A DNA stretch of 64,000 nt, from NCBI RefSeq assembly GCF_900168055.1, contig NZ_FUYS01000001.1, forward strand, positions 124,001-188,000. The letters are read 5' to 3'. Positions 7,530 through 16,617 of the stretch are shown here, in pieces. A program made the position numbers and the translations under genes. The stretch is from Parapedobacter luteus (GTDB lineage Bacteria; Bacteroidota; Bacteroidia; Sphingobacteriales; Sphingobacteriaceae). The stretch's first letter is position 1. Each line of letters opens with the position of its first letter. The notes beneath the pieces are model-generated. The model searched no databases. It was not told the origin of the DNA and saw only the letters and a program-made list of their open reading frames with translations.

Positions 7530-9060
7530 ATGAAAATATTTTGTTTTTTCGAGGTGCGTAGTTTAGCGCTTTTTATTATCTCCCTTTTTGCTTCTCTCCA
7601 ATTAAATGCCCAACGAAGTTACTATACACAAAGCGGCTATACCTCTTTAACTATAAAGCTGTCCGGAGATTATCCGGAAACTGTTGATATTTCAAACGCT
7701 CACTCATCTAATCCCTTGTCATCTGACAAACCGAGTAAGTTTCAAAGTATTAATGATTCTACCTTCGAAATTTCATTTTTCACTTTTGGACCGACTGCCG
7801 TTTATTTTAATTTTAACAACCAGTATTTAAGTTCGGTTTTATTGCCAAATCAATCGGATGTTTTGTGTATCCATTACACGGACGTTACGAGTTACGACAT
7901 GAATTATCAAGGGCATTTTAAGGAATTCTTCGATAATTCACATTTGTTGCCGAACCTGATTAGAAACTCCTTTGATTTCGGGCTTGGTCCCGTCCCGGAA
8001 AAAACAGGGGCAGCAGCTACGTTTAAAAGTGCGCGCGAGTTCAGGGATGCTCGTCTTCGACATATTAGAGAGATGATAGCAGAGCTGACTAAGGATGTGG
8101 AGTCCGCTGCTTTCAGGGAAGTTTACAGTATTGGTATTGAAGATTTTTTTAAGGCTTATCTTCCAGACTATTATGCGGCTGTCCAAAAATATAATAGCGC
8201 AATCGGTTTAGATTCATTGGATGCGCTTTTGCATATACCAGAGCGTGATATATCCTATTATGACGATATTATTGATGATAAGTACACGGATACGACTTCG
8301 CTAATTTCATCGTCTTATTATCGTTTTTTGAGCAGTATCAGTAAGGATTCGCTGCTTAATCTACCTGTAATCAGCGATGCCGGACCAGATGTTTACCGAA
8401 ACAGATTGAAAGAACTGTTTGGCCGTATTTTTCAAACGGATGATAATTTATTCTATGACATGATGGTTGCAAATGCATACGTTGGTCAAATCGCTGATGG
8501 TCAATTATTGTCCAGTCAGCAAAAATATGATGTAAGGCGGTACTTTAAGAACAAAGCTATTAGCAATTATATTTTGCATCAAAATGATGCGAATGCTCAA
8601 TTGTATAATAATATACCAACCACAAGGAAATATTACTTTCCCTTTGAGCGACAAAAGGATTCGGTGATATCGGACATCGTGTCACGGTATGCAGGCAAGG
8701 TCATTGTCATGGACTTCTGGGCTACCCTGGTGCGGGCCCTGTATAGAAGGATTTGATAAGATGAAAAAGGTAAAAGCTAAATACGCCGAGCAAGACGACG
8801 TGGTATTTGTTTATATAACAGACGAGTCTTCGAATTATGAGAAGTGGAATGAGTATGTCAGCCTTCTAGGGGATGAACACTATTATCTATACGATAGCCA
8901 GCGTTTTGCGCTGGGAGATCTATATGGTTTTAAAAATATTCCCGCCTATTTGATTTTCGACAAGAAAGGAGAATTGTCAAAAATGTACGTCGGCGTCGAT
9001 ATAACTGAAGCAAAGGCCATAACATGGATCGAAAACGCCCGGGCTATGGAATATCAATGA
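7530..9060 (+). pseudogene. TlpA-like thioredoxin protein with a frameshift in its active site
   Basis: The frame from ATG 7530 encodes a signal peptide (cut near LNAQ) and a long helical middle region, then reaches DFWAT at residue 399 and stops at 8756. The overlapping +1 frame continues with WCGPCIEGFDKM and a normal thioredoxin end to 9060. Removing one C from the run CCC at 8725-8727 restores WATWCGPC and a 509-residue protein like its neighbours. So there is a single inserted base (or an assembly error) exactly in the catalytic motif. As written, the product would lack its whole thioredoxin domain. It stands alone on the + strand with a weak direct-repeat site upstream. No peptide precursor is seen directly before it. 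Confidence 0.8.
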
Positions 9061-9105
9061 TCTGACAAAAATGATGTTAGCTTGTGTGTCGTACGTCCAA
9101 CCAAA

Positions 9106-10437
9106 TTATCGTTCATTTAATACCAACCGGATATTTCTGAATAGCCGTTGTAATAAAGAGGCATCTTCCGTGATGATTTCAGCAGTGCCTGACATGCCTG
9201 TGGTCAACTGGACCGTCTTTTGGCTTACCATAGGCCGGAAATCCACACGAGAAAGGAAGATGCTGTCCCGGTATGGCACTGCGCTCAATCGGCCTACCTG
9301 GCCGCTCAATGCCCCATACTCCTCGAATGGGTAGCTATCAAGTTTGACTAACACCTCCTGTCCTTCCTTCACTTTTCCCATATTATATTGAGGTAGGATG
9401 ACCTCTCCGAAGAAATCGGAGCTTCCAGGGTTGACATGAAACACCTCCTGCCCGGCGTCGACATGCTGATTGCGCTGGATGATGCCAGCGAAAACCACCG
9501 AGCCGTTGGCGGGCGCGGTAAGCACATACTGCAATTTCCATTGTTGTATCTCGCTTATCAGACTGTTTAGCGCCTGGAGGAACTTTGAGCGTTCCTCGGC
9601 GATCTGATTGTCCAAGTCGGCAAGTTCCTTTACCTTGGCGGTTTGGCTGGCCTCGTTGGAGAGTAAAGCTGATTGTGTTTGCTGCAAAGGATGCCGCTTC
9701 GCTAACAGGAGGGCCTGCTGCTGCTGATATTCGGCAGGAGATATCACCTTTCGGTCGGCAAGTTGCTGATAACGGTTAAACGCTCCTTCAGCAAGTTCGT
9801 ATTCCTGTTGCTGCAGTTGACCTTGGGACTCAAGTTGTGCGCGTTGCTGTTTCACGTTCTGCAACTCACTCAGGATGTATGCACGCCTTTTCAAATAAAT
9901 ACCTGACCCCGTTGCGGCTTGGTATGTAAGGTAAGATTGGTAAAAGGTCTGGTAACCGGGCTGCAATTCTCCCAGTCGGAGACCTGAGGGCGCTATCATG
10001 TTGGCAGGAACTGTATTCGCCTGGCTATATAAGCCTTCTCGGATATGCTGAAGTATTTCCATCAATCTAGCTACCTGAGCGTGGTCAGCCGTGCTTTCCA
10101 TCCAGGCCAGCGGTTGTCCGGATTTGACGGTGTCTCCTTCGTTTACCAGAATATTCACAATACTGCCTGACAACCTACAGATAACCGCCTTGGGGGCATT
10201 AACGGCATTGATACGTACTGGTGCCCGGACGATGTCCGGGTAGCGGATAAAGGCAGACAGGGCAATGATGCCTATCAACACGAATAATACCCAAGTGATG
10301 CCCCAGCGCAGTAATGCGCTGGGGGGCTGCCCGATGATGTCCTGGATATCTTCGGAATGGGCTTCCCGTCCATTGTAAGAAGCGGATAGTCTGAAGCCCC
10401 TGGTTTGCTGCCCGATGTTCGATGTCTTTCCTCCCAT
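9106..10437 (-). CDS. HlyD-family membrane fusion protein for peptide export
   Basis: A 443-residue periplasmic adaptor. A short cytoplasmic N-terminus is followed by one membrane helix (LLRWGITWVLFVLIGIIAL, ~48-70), a split lipoyl-like domain (first half near SIVNILVNEGDTV, second half near APANGSVVF), a long glutamine-rich coiled coil (~155-290) and a C-terminal beta-barrel region. It lies 18 bp downstream of the C39-ABC transporter gene on the same strand, the usual exporter/adaptor pair for double-glycine-leader peptides in Bacteroidota. An outer-membrane TolC partner is not in the window. The frame is intact even though the transporter is interrupted. Confidence 0.9.
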   Translation of the reverse strand: MGGKTSNIGQQTRGFRLSASYNGREAHSEDIQDIIGQPPSALLRWGITWVLFVLIGIIALSAFIRYPDIVRAPVRINAVNAPKAVICRLSGSIVNILVNEGDTVKSGQPLAWMESTADHAQVARLMEILQHIREGLYSQANTVPANMIAPSGLRLGELQPGYQTFYQSYLTYQAATGSGIYLKRRAYILSELQNVKQQRAQLESQGQLQQQEYELAEGAFNRYQQLADRKVISPAEYQQQQALLLAKRHPLQQTQSALLSNEASQTAKVKELADLDNQIAEERSKFLQALNSLISEIQQWKLQYVLTAPANGSVVFAGIIQRNQHVDAGQEVFHVNPGSSDFFGEVILPQYNMGKVKEGQEVLVKLDSYPFEEYGALSGQVGRLSAVPYRDSIFLSRVDFRPMVSQKTVQLTTGMSGTAEIITEDASLLQRLFRNIRLVLNER

Positions 10438-10455
10438 AATCTTTTTATTTAATAG

Positions 10456-12636
10456 CTAACTTCCCAGTTCGAGCTGGTTTTTGACCAGCTTATAGTACTC
10501 TCCCTGTTGCGCCGCCAATTGACGATGTGTGCCCTGTTCCACCACCCGGCCTTTGTCGAGTACGACAATGTTATCAGCATGGCTCACCGTACTAAGGCGA
10601 TGTGCCACAATGATAGCGGTTCGGCCTGTGAGAAAGCCTTTCAGGTTGTCAATAATAACGCGCTCGTTGTTGGCATCCAACGCATTAGTGGCCTCATCGA
10701 ACAAGATATAATGCGGGTCTTTATATACCGCACGGGCAATAAGCAGCCGTTGTCGCTGCCCTTGGCTGATGCCTTTGCCTGCAACACCGATTTTGGTTTT
10801 TAATCCGAAAGGCTGCTGTTCTACGAACTCATCAAGGTTTGCTATGCGGAGCGCTTGCTCCACACGTTGCCTGTCGGGAGCTTCGTCGCCCACGGCGATG
10901 TTGCGCTCGATGGTGTCGGCAAAGATGAAGCCGTCCTGCATGACTACTCCGCACTCGCTGCGCCATGTGGCAAAACCGATTTGGCTTAATCTGTTTTGCC
11001 CAATGCGCAATTCGCCCGCCTCCGGCTCGAAGAAACGGAGAATAAGCTTAAGGACGGTGGTTTTGCCGCTCCCACTCACGCCCACGATGGCCGTAGTCCT
11101 GCCTTCGGGAAAAATCAAATTGATATTGCTAAGCACAGGCTCGTTTCCTGCGCCCGGATACCGGAAGGTCACCCCGTTGAATAGGATGCTCTTGTCGCGC
11201 GGGAGTTTCCGCAACCACTCCTTCTCCACAGGCTCCTCGTCTTCTTCCCGGTAAATCTCATTGATACGCTCTAGGCTGATTTTTGCATCCTGGTACGATT
11301 GGATGAAGCCGAGCAACTGTTCAATAGGGCTGCTCACCATGCCCACGATGTACTGGATGGCTACCATACCGCCTAGGGTAAGGTCGCCGTCGATAACGGC
11401 TTTGGCGCTCATGAACGTGATGAGGATGTTTTTCAATTGGTTGATGGCCATGGAGCCTGCCTGTTGGTATTGCGAAAGGGCAAGGCTTTTGACTTTGAAA
11501 CGGAACAATCGGGCTTGTATCGTTTCCCAAAGCCAACGCTTCTGCCGTTCTGCATTGTTCAGCTTGATTTCCGGCATAGCGCTTACAAGCTCCACGATGT
11601 TGGTCTGATTGTCTGAGGCTACCCCAAAACGGCGATGGTCCAGTTCGCGCCTGCGCTTAAGAAACAGCAAAATCCATCCCGTGTATAGTACTGCGCTACC
11701 CATGAAGATGAAGAAGATCCCGGCGTGGTAAAAAGCCAGCACAAAGCCGAATACGATGAGATTTATCAAGGAGAATAATGTGCCTAATGTTGAGCTGGTG
11801 AGGAAACTCTCAATACGCTGCTGATCGGCCATTCGTTGCATAATATCGCCGGTAGTCTTCGTCTCGAAGAACTTCATGGGCAGCTTCATCAGTTTGATGA
11901 GTAGGTCGGTGAGTACAGAAATGTTCACTCGTGTACTGATGTGCAGTAATATCCATGAGCGGATGAAATCAACACCCGTCTGTCCGGCGAATAAGGCAAG
12001 CTGAGCGAAGAGAATAAGGTAAATGAAATTTAGATTACGCGTATTGATACCGATATCTACCACTGATTGGGTAAGAAATGGCATGACGAGCTGTAAAATC
12101 GTGCCAACGAACAAGCCGAGCAAAAGTTGGACAAACAGGCGACGATAAGTATAAAAGTATCGAAAAACCGTGCTCCACTGCAGATGTTCACTTTTTTCCT
12201 CATTGCTGTTGTAAAATTGTGGCGTAGGGCTAAGCAATAGTGAAAGACCTTGGTGAAGTTCTTTATGGGCGAACCAGTTATCAGCGAAATCTTTGTTTGT
12301 GTAGGTCTGCTTACCCGAAGCCGGGTCAGCGATATGATAACTGTCATTCTTTATTCGGTAAAGCACCACGAAGTGATTTTGCCTCCAATGCAGGATGCAG
12401 GGTAAGGGCACCTTTTTTAGCTGCGCTAAGGTAAGCCGGACACCCTGTGTACGAAAACCGACTTTTTCCGCTGCCTCACTGATACCAAGTAGGTTTGCTC
12501 CGCCTTAGGTGACTTGAGAGAATTGCCGCAGACGATAAATGTCGATATTGCGACCGTAAAACCGGCATATCATGCGAAGGCATGTTGCTCCGCAATCCAT
12601 TTGGTCTTGTTGACGGTAAAAAGGGAAGGGTTTCAC
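10456..12636 (-). pseudogene. C39-peptidase ABC exporter interrupted by an in-frame stop
   Basis: Read from GTG 12636, which has AGGAG nine bases upstream, the gene encodes a 726-residue bifunctional exporter. The C39 peptidase domain has C15 in QMDCGATC, H88 in NHFVVLY and D104 in IADPASG. A six-helix ABC membrane domain and a nucleotide-binding domain follow, with Walker A VSGSGKTT, signature ISQGQRQRL, Walker B ILFDEATNALD and AHRLSTV. Codon 44 is TAA (12505-12507), between the catalytic Cys and His; the reading frame is the same on both sides. Homologues normally have Lys or Arg-Glu/Gly there, so one base change (such as AAA to TAA) explains it. Restart at GTG 12411 would give a transporter without the catalytic Cys. 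This is the only peptide exporter in the window. Confidence 0.85.
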
Positions 12637-12670
12637 AGTCTTAGCTCCTCGGAATCAGGGTTGAAAAAAA

Positions 12671-12844
12671 TTAATGCTTAAAGATTTCTTGTAAATCTTG
12701 TATAAAACGTGTATTCATATCGCTTCCTACGTATCGTTTTAGAATTTCCTCCGTAGGGCTAGTTAAGATTTTTGTTGGTAATAGATGCACGTCGTATTGG
12801 TCGCTAATATCAAAGTTCGTATTTCTACTTCTAAGAATGTTCAT
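12671..12844 (-). pseudogene. C-terminal remnant of a thioredoxin/TlpA-like gene
   Basis: A 57-codon frame from ATG 12844 ends 34 bp before the exporter start. Its text, with YDVHLLPTKILTSPTEEI and ending LQDLQEIFKH-like residues, matches the end of a thioredoxin fold: the cis-proline strand (LPTKIL), the following hairpin and the last helix. The CxxC half is missing, and no matching upstream frame is found in the next 230 bp. It is read as a truncated relic in the exporter operon; a stand-alone small protein is less likely. Confidence 0.5.
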
Positions 12845-12852
12845 AATAGATT

Positions 12853-12936
12853 TTATGCCTTATCTCGTCTTGCCATCGCAGCACATATGAACAAAAGTGC
12901 AATACAGAGTAAAATTGCAGATATTTTTCTTTTCAT
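12853..12936 (-). other. 27-residue hydrophobic ORF, possible signal-peptide relic
   Basis: ATG 12936 opens a 27-residue frame beginning MKRKISAILLCIALLFIC, a good signal or membrane segment, and ends at a stop eight bases before the thioredoxin remnant. It may be the N-terminal piece of that same lost gene or a real tiny membrane peptide. The rest of 12937-13081 holds only an imperfect inverted repeat (AAGCCGCTT / AAGCGG, 12959-12987), with no T-run. Confidence 0.3.
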
Positions 12937-13081
12937 AGCCGATAAGTAAACAACGTATTAAGCCGCTTGCCGGCTAACTAAGCGGTTTGAATGTACAAAA
13001 GCGTTCTTTCCAAAGGGACTTTTCAGTGTTCAAAGGGTGCTAGTAAGGTGCGTCTCCGCCAGTACATCCAAAACAACGTTG

Positions 13082-14593
13082 CTAATTAATTTTACCGATA
13101 ACTTCTTCCAAACTGCGTAGGTCACTTGGACGAGGCGCATCGTTGTTGATGGTCTTGCCTTGACTATCTGTAAGCATATACCTTGGTATAGTATTTATTT
13201 TGTGCAATGTTTCTAAGTTGTTTTTTAGCACGTCACCCGCATAGACATGCAATCCATTCAATTCTTTCCTTTGGATTATTTCTATCCAACGACTCATCTT
13301 ACCTGGCTCATCGATAGAAACGTATACGGGCATCACATTTTTATCTGCCAATATTTGGTGAGTTTTGGATTTATTATCGAATTCCAAAATGCATGGAATG
13401 CACCAAGTAGCCCAAAAGTCAATATATAGGCTGCTGTTTTCGCTATAATGTTTCGCCAGCTCTTCAAGTGAGCTAAGCGTGGCAGCGCTGTCGATTATCA
13501 CTATTTGTCCGTTTTCATAACGTAGAATTGTCGAGGTGGCTTTGGCGCTGTCATTTGCTGATTCGGTTAATACCTTTAGGGTGACTCTCGATTTAACTTC
13601 AGTAGTTTTGGACGCTATGTAGGGAATAAAGGGGCTTTCCTTGAATTTGCTTTTGAAAAAAGCAAGTGCCTTTTCATAGTCATATGCACTGGCAGCATAC
13701 TTTTCTTGGAGGACGAGATTTGACGCCAAACAAAACTCCTGTTGTATGGGTGATAGCGCCCCATAATATTGATACATGCCAAATATACTGTATTCTGGAA
13801 GCCTCGTGCGGAAATCATTTTTCAATTTAAGGTACCTTCCGTAGCAACTTAAAAAATTTCGTCCTCTTATACAACTTACTGTTAGACTACTATTGATTAG
13901 ATGCTCATCAAAAACATAGGCGAGGAATTTGCCTGATTGATAAAGTGGTATTTGCTCAGTAAGTAGTACAGTTAATAGCGGTCTGTCAAAAAACTCAAGA
14001 TACAATGCGGTATAAAAATACGAATAACTGACTTCGCTCAATTTGCCTTTTTTAAGCAGATCTTCATAAGGTTGAATGGTTTTTTTCCACTCAGCGTTAA
14101 CATATGACACTAAGGAGTCATGGTCATCAAGCCGACTTAAAATTTGCCGTGTTAACCGTTCCCGATATTCGGGAGTTAATCGCTTTTTGTAAAGATTATT
14201 CGCTTCACTGTGGTTGCCTTGAAACGTGACAACGTGTTGTCCTTTTTCTAAAGTTTCAGTCACTGTCACAATATCCCCGGGCTCTATATAGCATAAGTAA
14301 TGATCTTTGCCTAAATAAAATTGTGCGAATGAGGGTGATTCCAAATCAAAAGAAATCTGTACCTGGTGATTCTTTTTTACATATCCGTCGGTGATTGGGA
14401 AATAACGATTAAAAAAACCACCGATCGGTGGAAAAAAAGTGAAGTAATTAGTGCCTGAACGGTTAATATCCTTGATTTCTATTCGGACTTCGGTCTTCAA
14501 GGCTCGCAAAGGACTCGGTTTGTCGTTAATTGACGAACCGAGTGTGGAAAGAAGACCACAAATCAGTGGAATAAACGCCAGTATACTATGCAT
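13082..14593 (-). CDS. Secreted TlpA-like thioredoxin protein paired with a peptide precursor
   Basis: 503 residues from ATG 14593, which shares its A with the TGA stop of the preceding precursor gene (TGATG overlap), so translation is coupled; a longer frame from 14632 would overlap the precursor. A signal peptide (MHSILAFIPLICGLL) is followed by a beta-rich region with the IEPGD motif usual in Bacteroidota TlpA proteins, a long helical region, and a C-terminal thioredoxin domain with WATWCIPC (C398, C401) and IPRYML near the cis-proline. The WCIPC variant differs from WCGPC in the two sister genes. The coupling is strong evidence that this thioredoxin and the precursor at 14593-14805 work together. 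Confidence 0.88.
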   Translation of the reverse strand: MHSILAFIPLICGLLSTLGSSINDKPSPLRALKTEVRIEIKDINRSGTNYFTFFPPIGGFFNRYFPITDGYVKKNHQVQISFDLESPSFAQFYLGKDHYLCYIEPGDIVTVTETLEKGQHVVTFQGNHSEANNLYKKRLTPEYRERLTRQILSRLDDHDSLVSYVNAEWKKTIQPYEDLLKKGKLSEVSYSYFYTALYLEFFDRPLLTVLLTEQIPLYQSGKFLAYVFDEHLINSSLTVSCIRGRNFLSCYGRYLKLKNDFRTRLPEYSIFGMYQYYGALSPIQQEFCLASNLVLQEKYAASAYDYEKALAFFKSKFKESPFIPYIASKTTEVKSRVTLKVLTESANDSAKATSTILRYENGQIVIIDSAATLSSLEELAKHYSENSSLYIDFWATWCIPCILEFDNKSKTHQILADKNVMPVYVSIDEPGKMSRWIEIIQRKELNGLHVYAGDVLKNNLETLHKINTIPRYMLTDSQGKTINNDAPRPSDLRSLEEVIGKIN

Positions 14594-14805
14594 CAAACAT
14601 TGTGGCAAGTGATAGTACTGCCTTCGCCACAATATTCATCGGCGAGAGCCTCTAATGCTTCCACATCAGTGTTTAAACTTGGATGAGGGGAAAAACCCCC
14701 GGAACCGCTGTCACAGAGGCAGGTGAGTTGCATCTCACCGCCATTGACCTTTTTCATTTCATCTTTAGTCAACTCTTGTCCAATTTTTAATTTTAGCGCA
14801 TTCAT
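14593..14805 (-). CDS. Double-glycine-leader cysteine-containing peptide precursor (4 Cys core)
   Basis: A 70-residue precursor. The 23-residue leader ends ELTKDEMKKVNGG and aligns residue for residue with the leader at 4869-5099, while the cores differ. The 47-residue core has four cysteines (TCLC near the start, EYC and ITC near the end) and an internal DVEALEALAD stretch recalling the NVEALA peptides of Bacteroidota. The stop overlaps the start of the TlpA gene. A direct-repeat operator lies 59 bp upstream. The likely product is an exported disulfide-bonded peptide; its activity is unknown. Confidence 0.85.
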   Translation of the reverse strand: MNALKLKIGQELTKDEMKKVNGGEMQLTCLCDSGSGGFSPHPSLNTDVEALEALADEYCGEGSTITCHNV

Positions 14806-14863
14806 AATTTAAGATTTTGAAGCTATTTCGAAGGTGGCAATTCAATCTTTAAACGCGAAAAAC

Positions 14864-14894
14864 TTTACGAGAATAGTGGGGATTTTTACGAGAC
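14864..14894 (-). promoter_or_regulatory. Putative LytTR operator D (21-bp direct repeat)
   Basis: TTTACGAGAA at 14864-14873 is repeated as TTTACGAGAC at 14885-14894, period 21 bp, 59 bp before the precursor start. Same orientation and spacing as sites A and C. Confidence 0.6.
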
Positions 14895-14998
14895 TTGCTA
14901 TTTCTTGCAACCCAAAATGCTGTTATCTATAAGGCCGCAATTTGTCTCTGTGTGTCAAGCGCCTTTTCCGCATCGGGGATATGTCGCTTGAGTGAACT

Positions 14999-15598
14999 TC
15001 AAGCATCCCTAAACTGCCCCTTTATCCGCTCTAAGTTTTCGATCATTTCTTCAATGCGCTCATTTTCATTGCGGATGTATTGTTTCATGAAGACGAAATG
15101 GCAGATAAGGAACCAAAAGACGATGAAAATCACCGAGCCAATGAAGGTCCAGATTGGCAGTGCAAAATACATTTCAACACCATACAGCATGAAGGCGATG
15201 GCAATACATGCTTCATACACCGCATAATTTCGGGTGTTGAAGCGATTGCGCCGCTGTTGGAACGCTTTGAGGTAATCGATGTAATCCTGTGGTTTGGCCA
15301 GTAAATGCTCACTGGTGTTGATATGGCGGTAGTCAGCGATTTGGTTGAAGAAATAGTAGCAGATACAGCCCACCATGATGGCCAGGGCCAAATAGCTCGT
15401 CCAAGTCGAAAAATCGATGGTTATACACATCCAGAGCAACAGCATGATGGTTATTCCAACGGCTACGAGTTGCCAATACAGTTTCCGTGCAAGTGCAGTT
15501 TTGTTGCCCTTGATGCGTTTCAGAATCGTTTCAAAGCTAACGTTTGGTTCGGGCTCTTGCCCTTGCCAAAGCTGTTGTATCTCGTCAAACCCTTTCAT
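14999..15598 (-). CDS. Four-helix membrane protein co-transcribed with an ECF sigma factor
   Basis: A 199-residue protein with a soluble N-terminus (~1-38), two pairs of membrane helices (~40-90 and ~125-172) and a charged C-terminal helix. Its start overlaps the sigma-factor gene by 14 bp, so the two are translationally coupled. Position suggests it modulates the sigma factor as an anti-sigma or sensor, but no zinc anti-sigma motif (HxxxCxxC) is visible and no named family was recognised. Confidence 0.75.
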   Translation of the reverse strand: MKGFDEIQQLWQGQEPEPNVSFETILKRIKGNKTALARKLYWQLVAVGITIMLLLWMCITIDFSTWTSYLALAIMVGCICYYFFNQIADYRHINTSEHLLAKPQDYIDYLKAFQQRRNRFNTRNYAVYEACIAIAFMLYGVEMYFALPIWTFIGSVIFIVFWFLICHFVFMKQYIRNENERIEEMIENLERIKGQFRDA

Positions 15599-16082
15599 TG
15601 CTGTTGTATATTTCAGTTAGCTTGTGTTTTATCCGGTGTATCTTCACCCGTAGATTGCCTTCGGATATGCCTGCTATTTCGGCTATCTCGGGGTAGGGAA
15701 TCTCGTCCAGCACCATGGTGATGATAATGCGTTCGTTTTCTTCCAGCTGTGCAATGGATTTGTACAATAGGGCAATCTGCTCTTGCTTTTCCGACGGTTC
15801 CTCCGTGTAGTTTTCGATGATTTTGTCGTTGAGTTCATCTGTGGCGCGCCGTTTAGCTGTGCGCAGGTAGGAGAGGCAGGTGTTTACCGCAATACGGTAT
15901 ATCCAGGTTGAAAACTGTGACTGATTGCGGAATTTGTCAAGGTTCTGCCAAACCTTGATGAAGGTTTCCTGCATGAGATCATTTGCAGCGTCGCTGTCGC
16001 CGGTATAGCCATAGCAAAGGTGATACACCTTTTTCGAGTTGTCTTCAAATAATCGCTGGAACAGTTGTCGTTGGTTATTCAT
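15585..16082 (-). CDS. ECF RNA polymerase sigma factor
   Basis: 165 residues with sigma-70 region 2 (YTGDSDAANDLMQETFIKVW, then FSTWIYRIAVNTCLSYLR) and region 4 (ERIIITMVLDEIPYPEIAEI, then ISEGNLRVKIHRIKHKL). It is the usual length for an ECF factor and lacks region 3. It is first in a two-gene unit with the four-helix membrane protein, its likely regulator. Targets are not evident. Confidence 0.92.
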   Translation of the reverse strand: MNNQRQLFQRLFEDNSKKVYHLCYGYTGDSDAANDLMQETFIKVWQNLDKFRNQSQFSTWIYRIAVNTCLSYLRTAKRRATDELNDKIIENYTEEPSEKQEQIALLYKSIAQLEENERIIITMVLDEIPYPEIAEIAGISEGNLRVKIHRIKHKLTEIYNSNERV

Positions 16083-16186
16083 GAACGGCTATTACCTCCG
16101 CTTTGACGTATGTTGTGTTGATATGTTACAAAAGTGGGAACCTTTCGCCCCGTGCATTGTCAAAATAATTTCCTAACTTTAGGGCG

Positions 16187-16603
16187 ATGGAAACGTTGAT
16201 TCCCATAATTATAGCCATAGCGGTGTTTGCTTTTCAGGCATATGCCAACTTCCAAAAGGAGCAGGAAAAGGCGCGGAAGCGAAACTTCGGCCAGCCGCCT
16301 TTACCGCCTTTGCCCGAAGAAAACGCGCAGCGGCCGACCGAGGCGTACCCCAAGGAAATTGGGCGCGAACAGCCGCTACCTGCTGGCGCTCGGCAGCCGG
16401 CGCCGCGGCCCGCTTTTGATCGCTTTTCCGGCGTGATGGACGTGGAAGAGGTAAGGCGTGTGCGCAAAGCTCGCCAGCAGCAAAAACAGCAACGCCTGGA
16501 AGTGGTGGAAGACACATCGGCGGGCGCGATAAGCAGTCATACGGATTTTGACCTCCGGGATGCTGTCATTAAAGCCGCAATCCTCGAACGGCCATATCAT
16601 TGA
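16187..16603 (+). CDS. Small membrane-anchored hypothetical protein
   Basis: A 138-residue protein with one N-terminal helix (METLIPIIIAIAVFAFQAY), a proline-rich charged linker and a short C-terminal segment DFDLRDAVIKAAILERPY. The C-terminal RDAVIKAAILERPY form recurs in conserved small Bacteroidota proteins, so it is probably a real gene with an anchor-linker-peptide layout. Function unknown. Confidence 0.7.
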   Translation: METLIPIIIAIAVFAFQAYANFQKEQEKARKRNFGQPPLPPLPEENAQRPTEAYPKEIGREQPLPAGARQPAPRPAFDRFSGVMDVEEVRRVRKARQQQKQQRLEVVEDTSAGAISSHTDFDLRDAVIKAAILERPYH

Positions 16604-16617
16604 TGCCTGCCGGCAAC

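Noticed and set aside
12707-12731. Possible extra LytTR pair (ACG at 12707 and 12729)
   Set aside because: Spacing is 22 bp, flanks do not match the core, and it lies inside the thioredoxin relic.
13011-13037. CAAAGGG repeated at 13011 and 13031
   Set aside because: Period is 20 bp, not 21, and the core does not match the TTTACG sites; probably chance.
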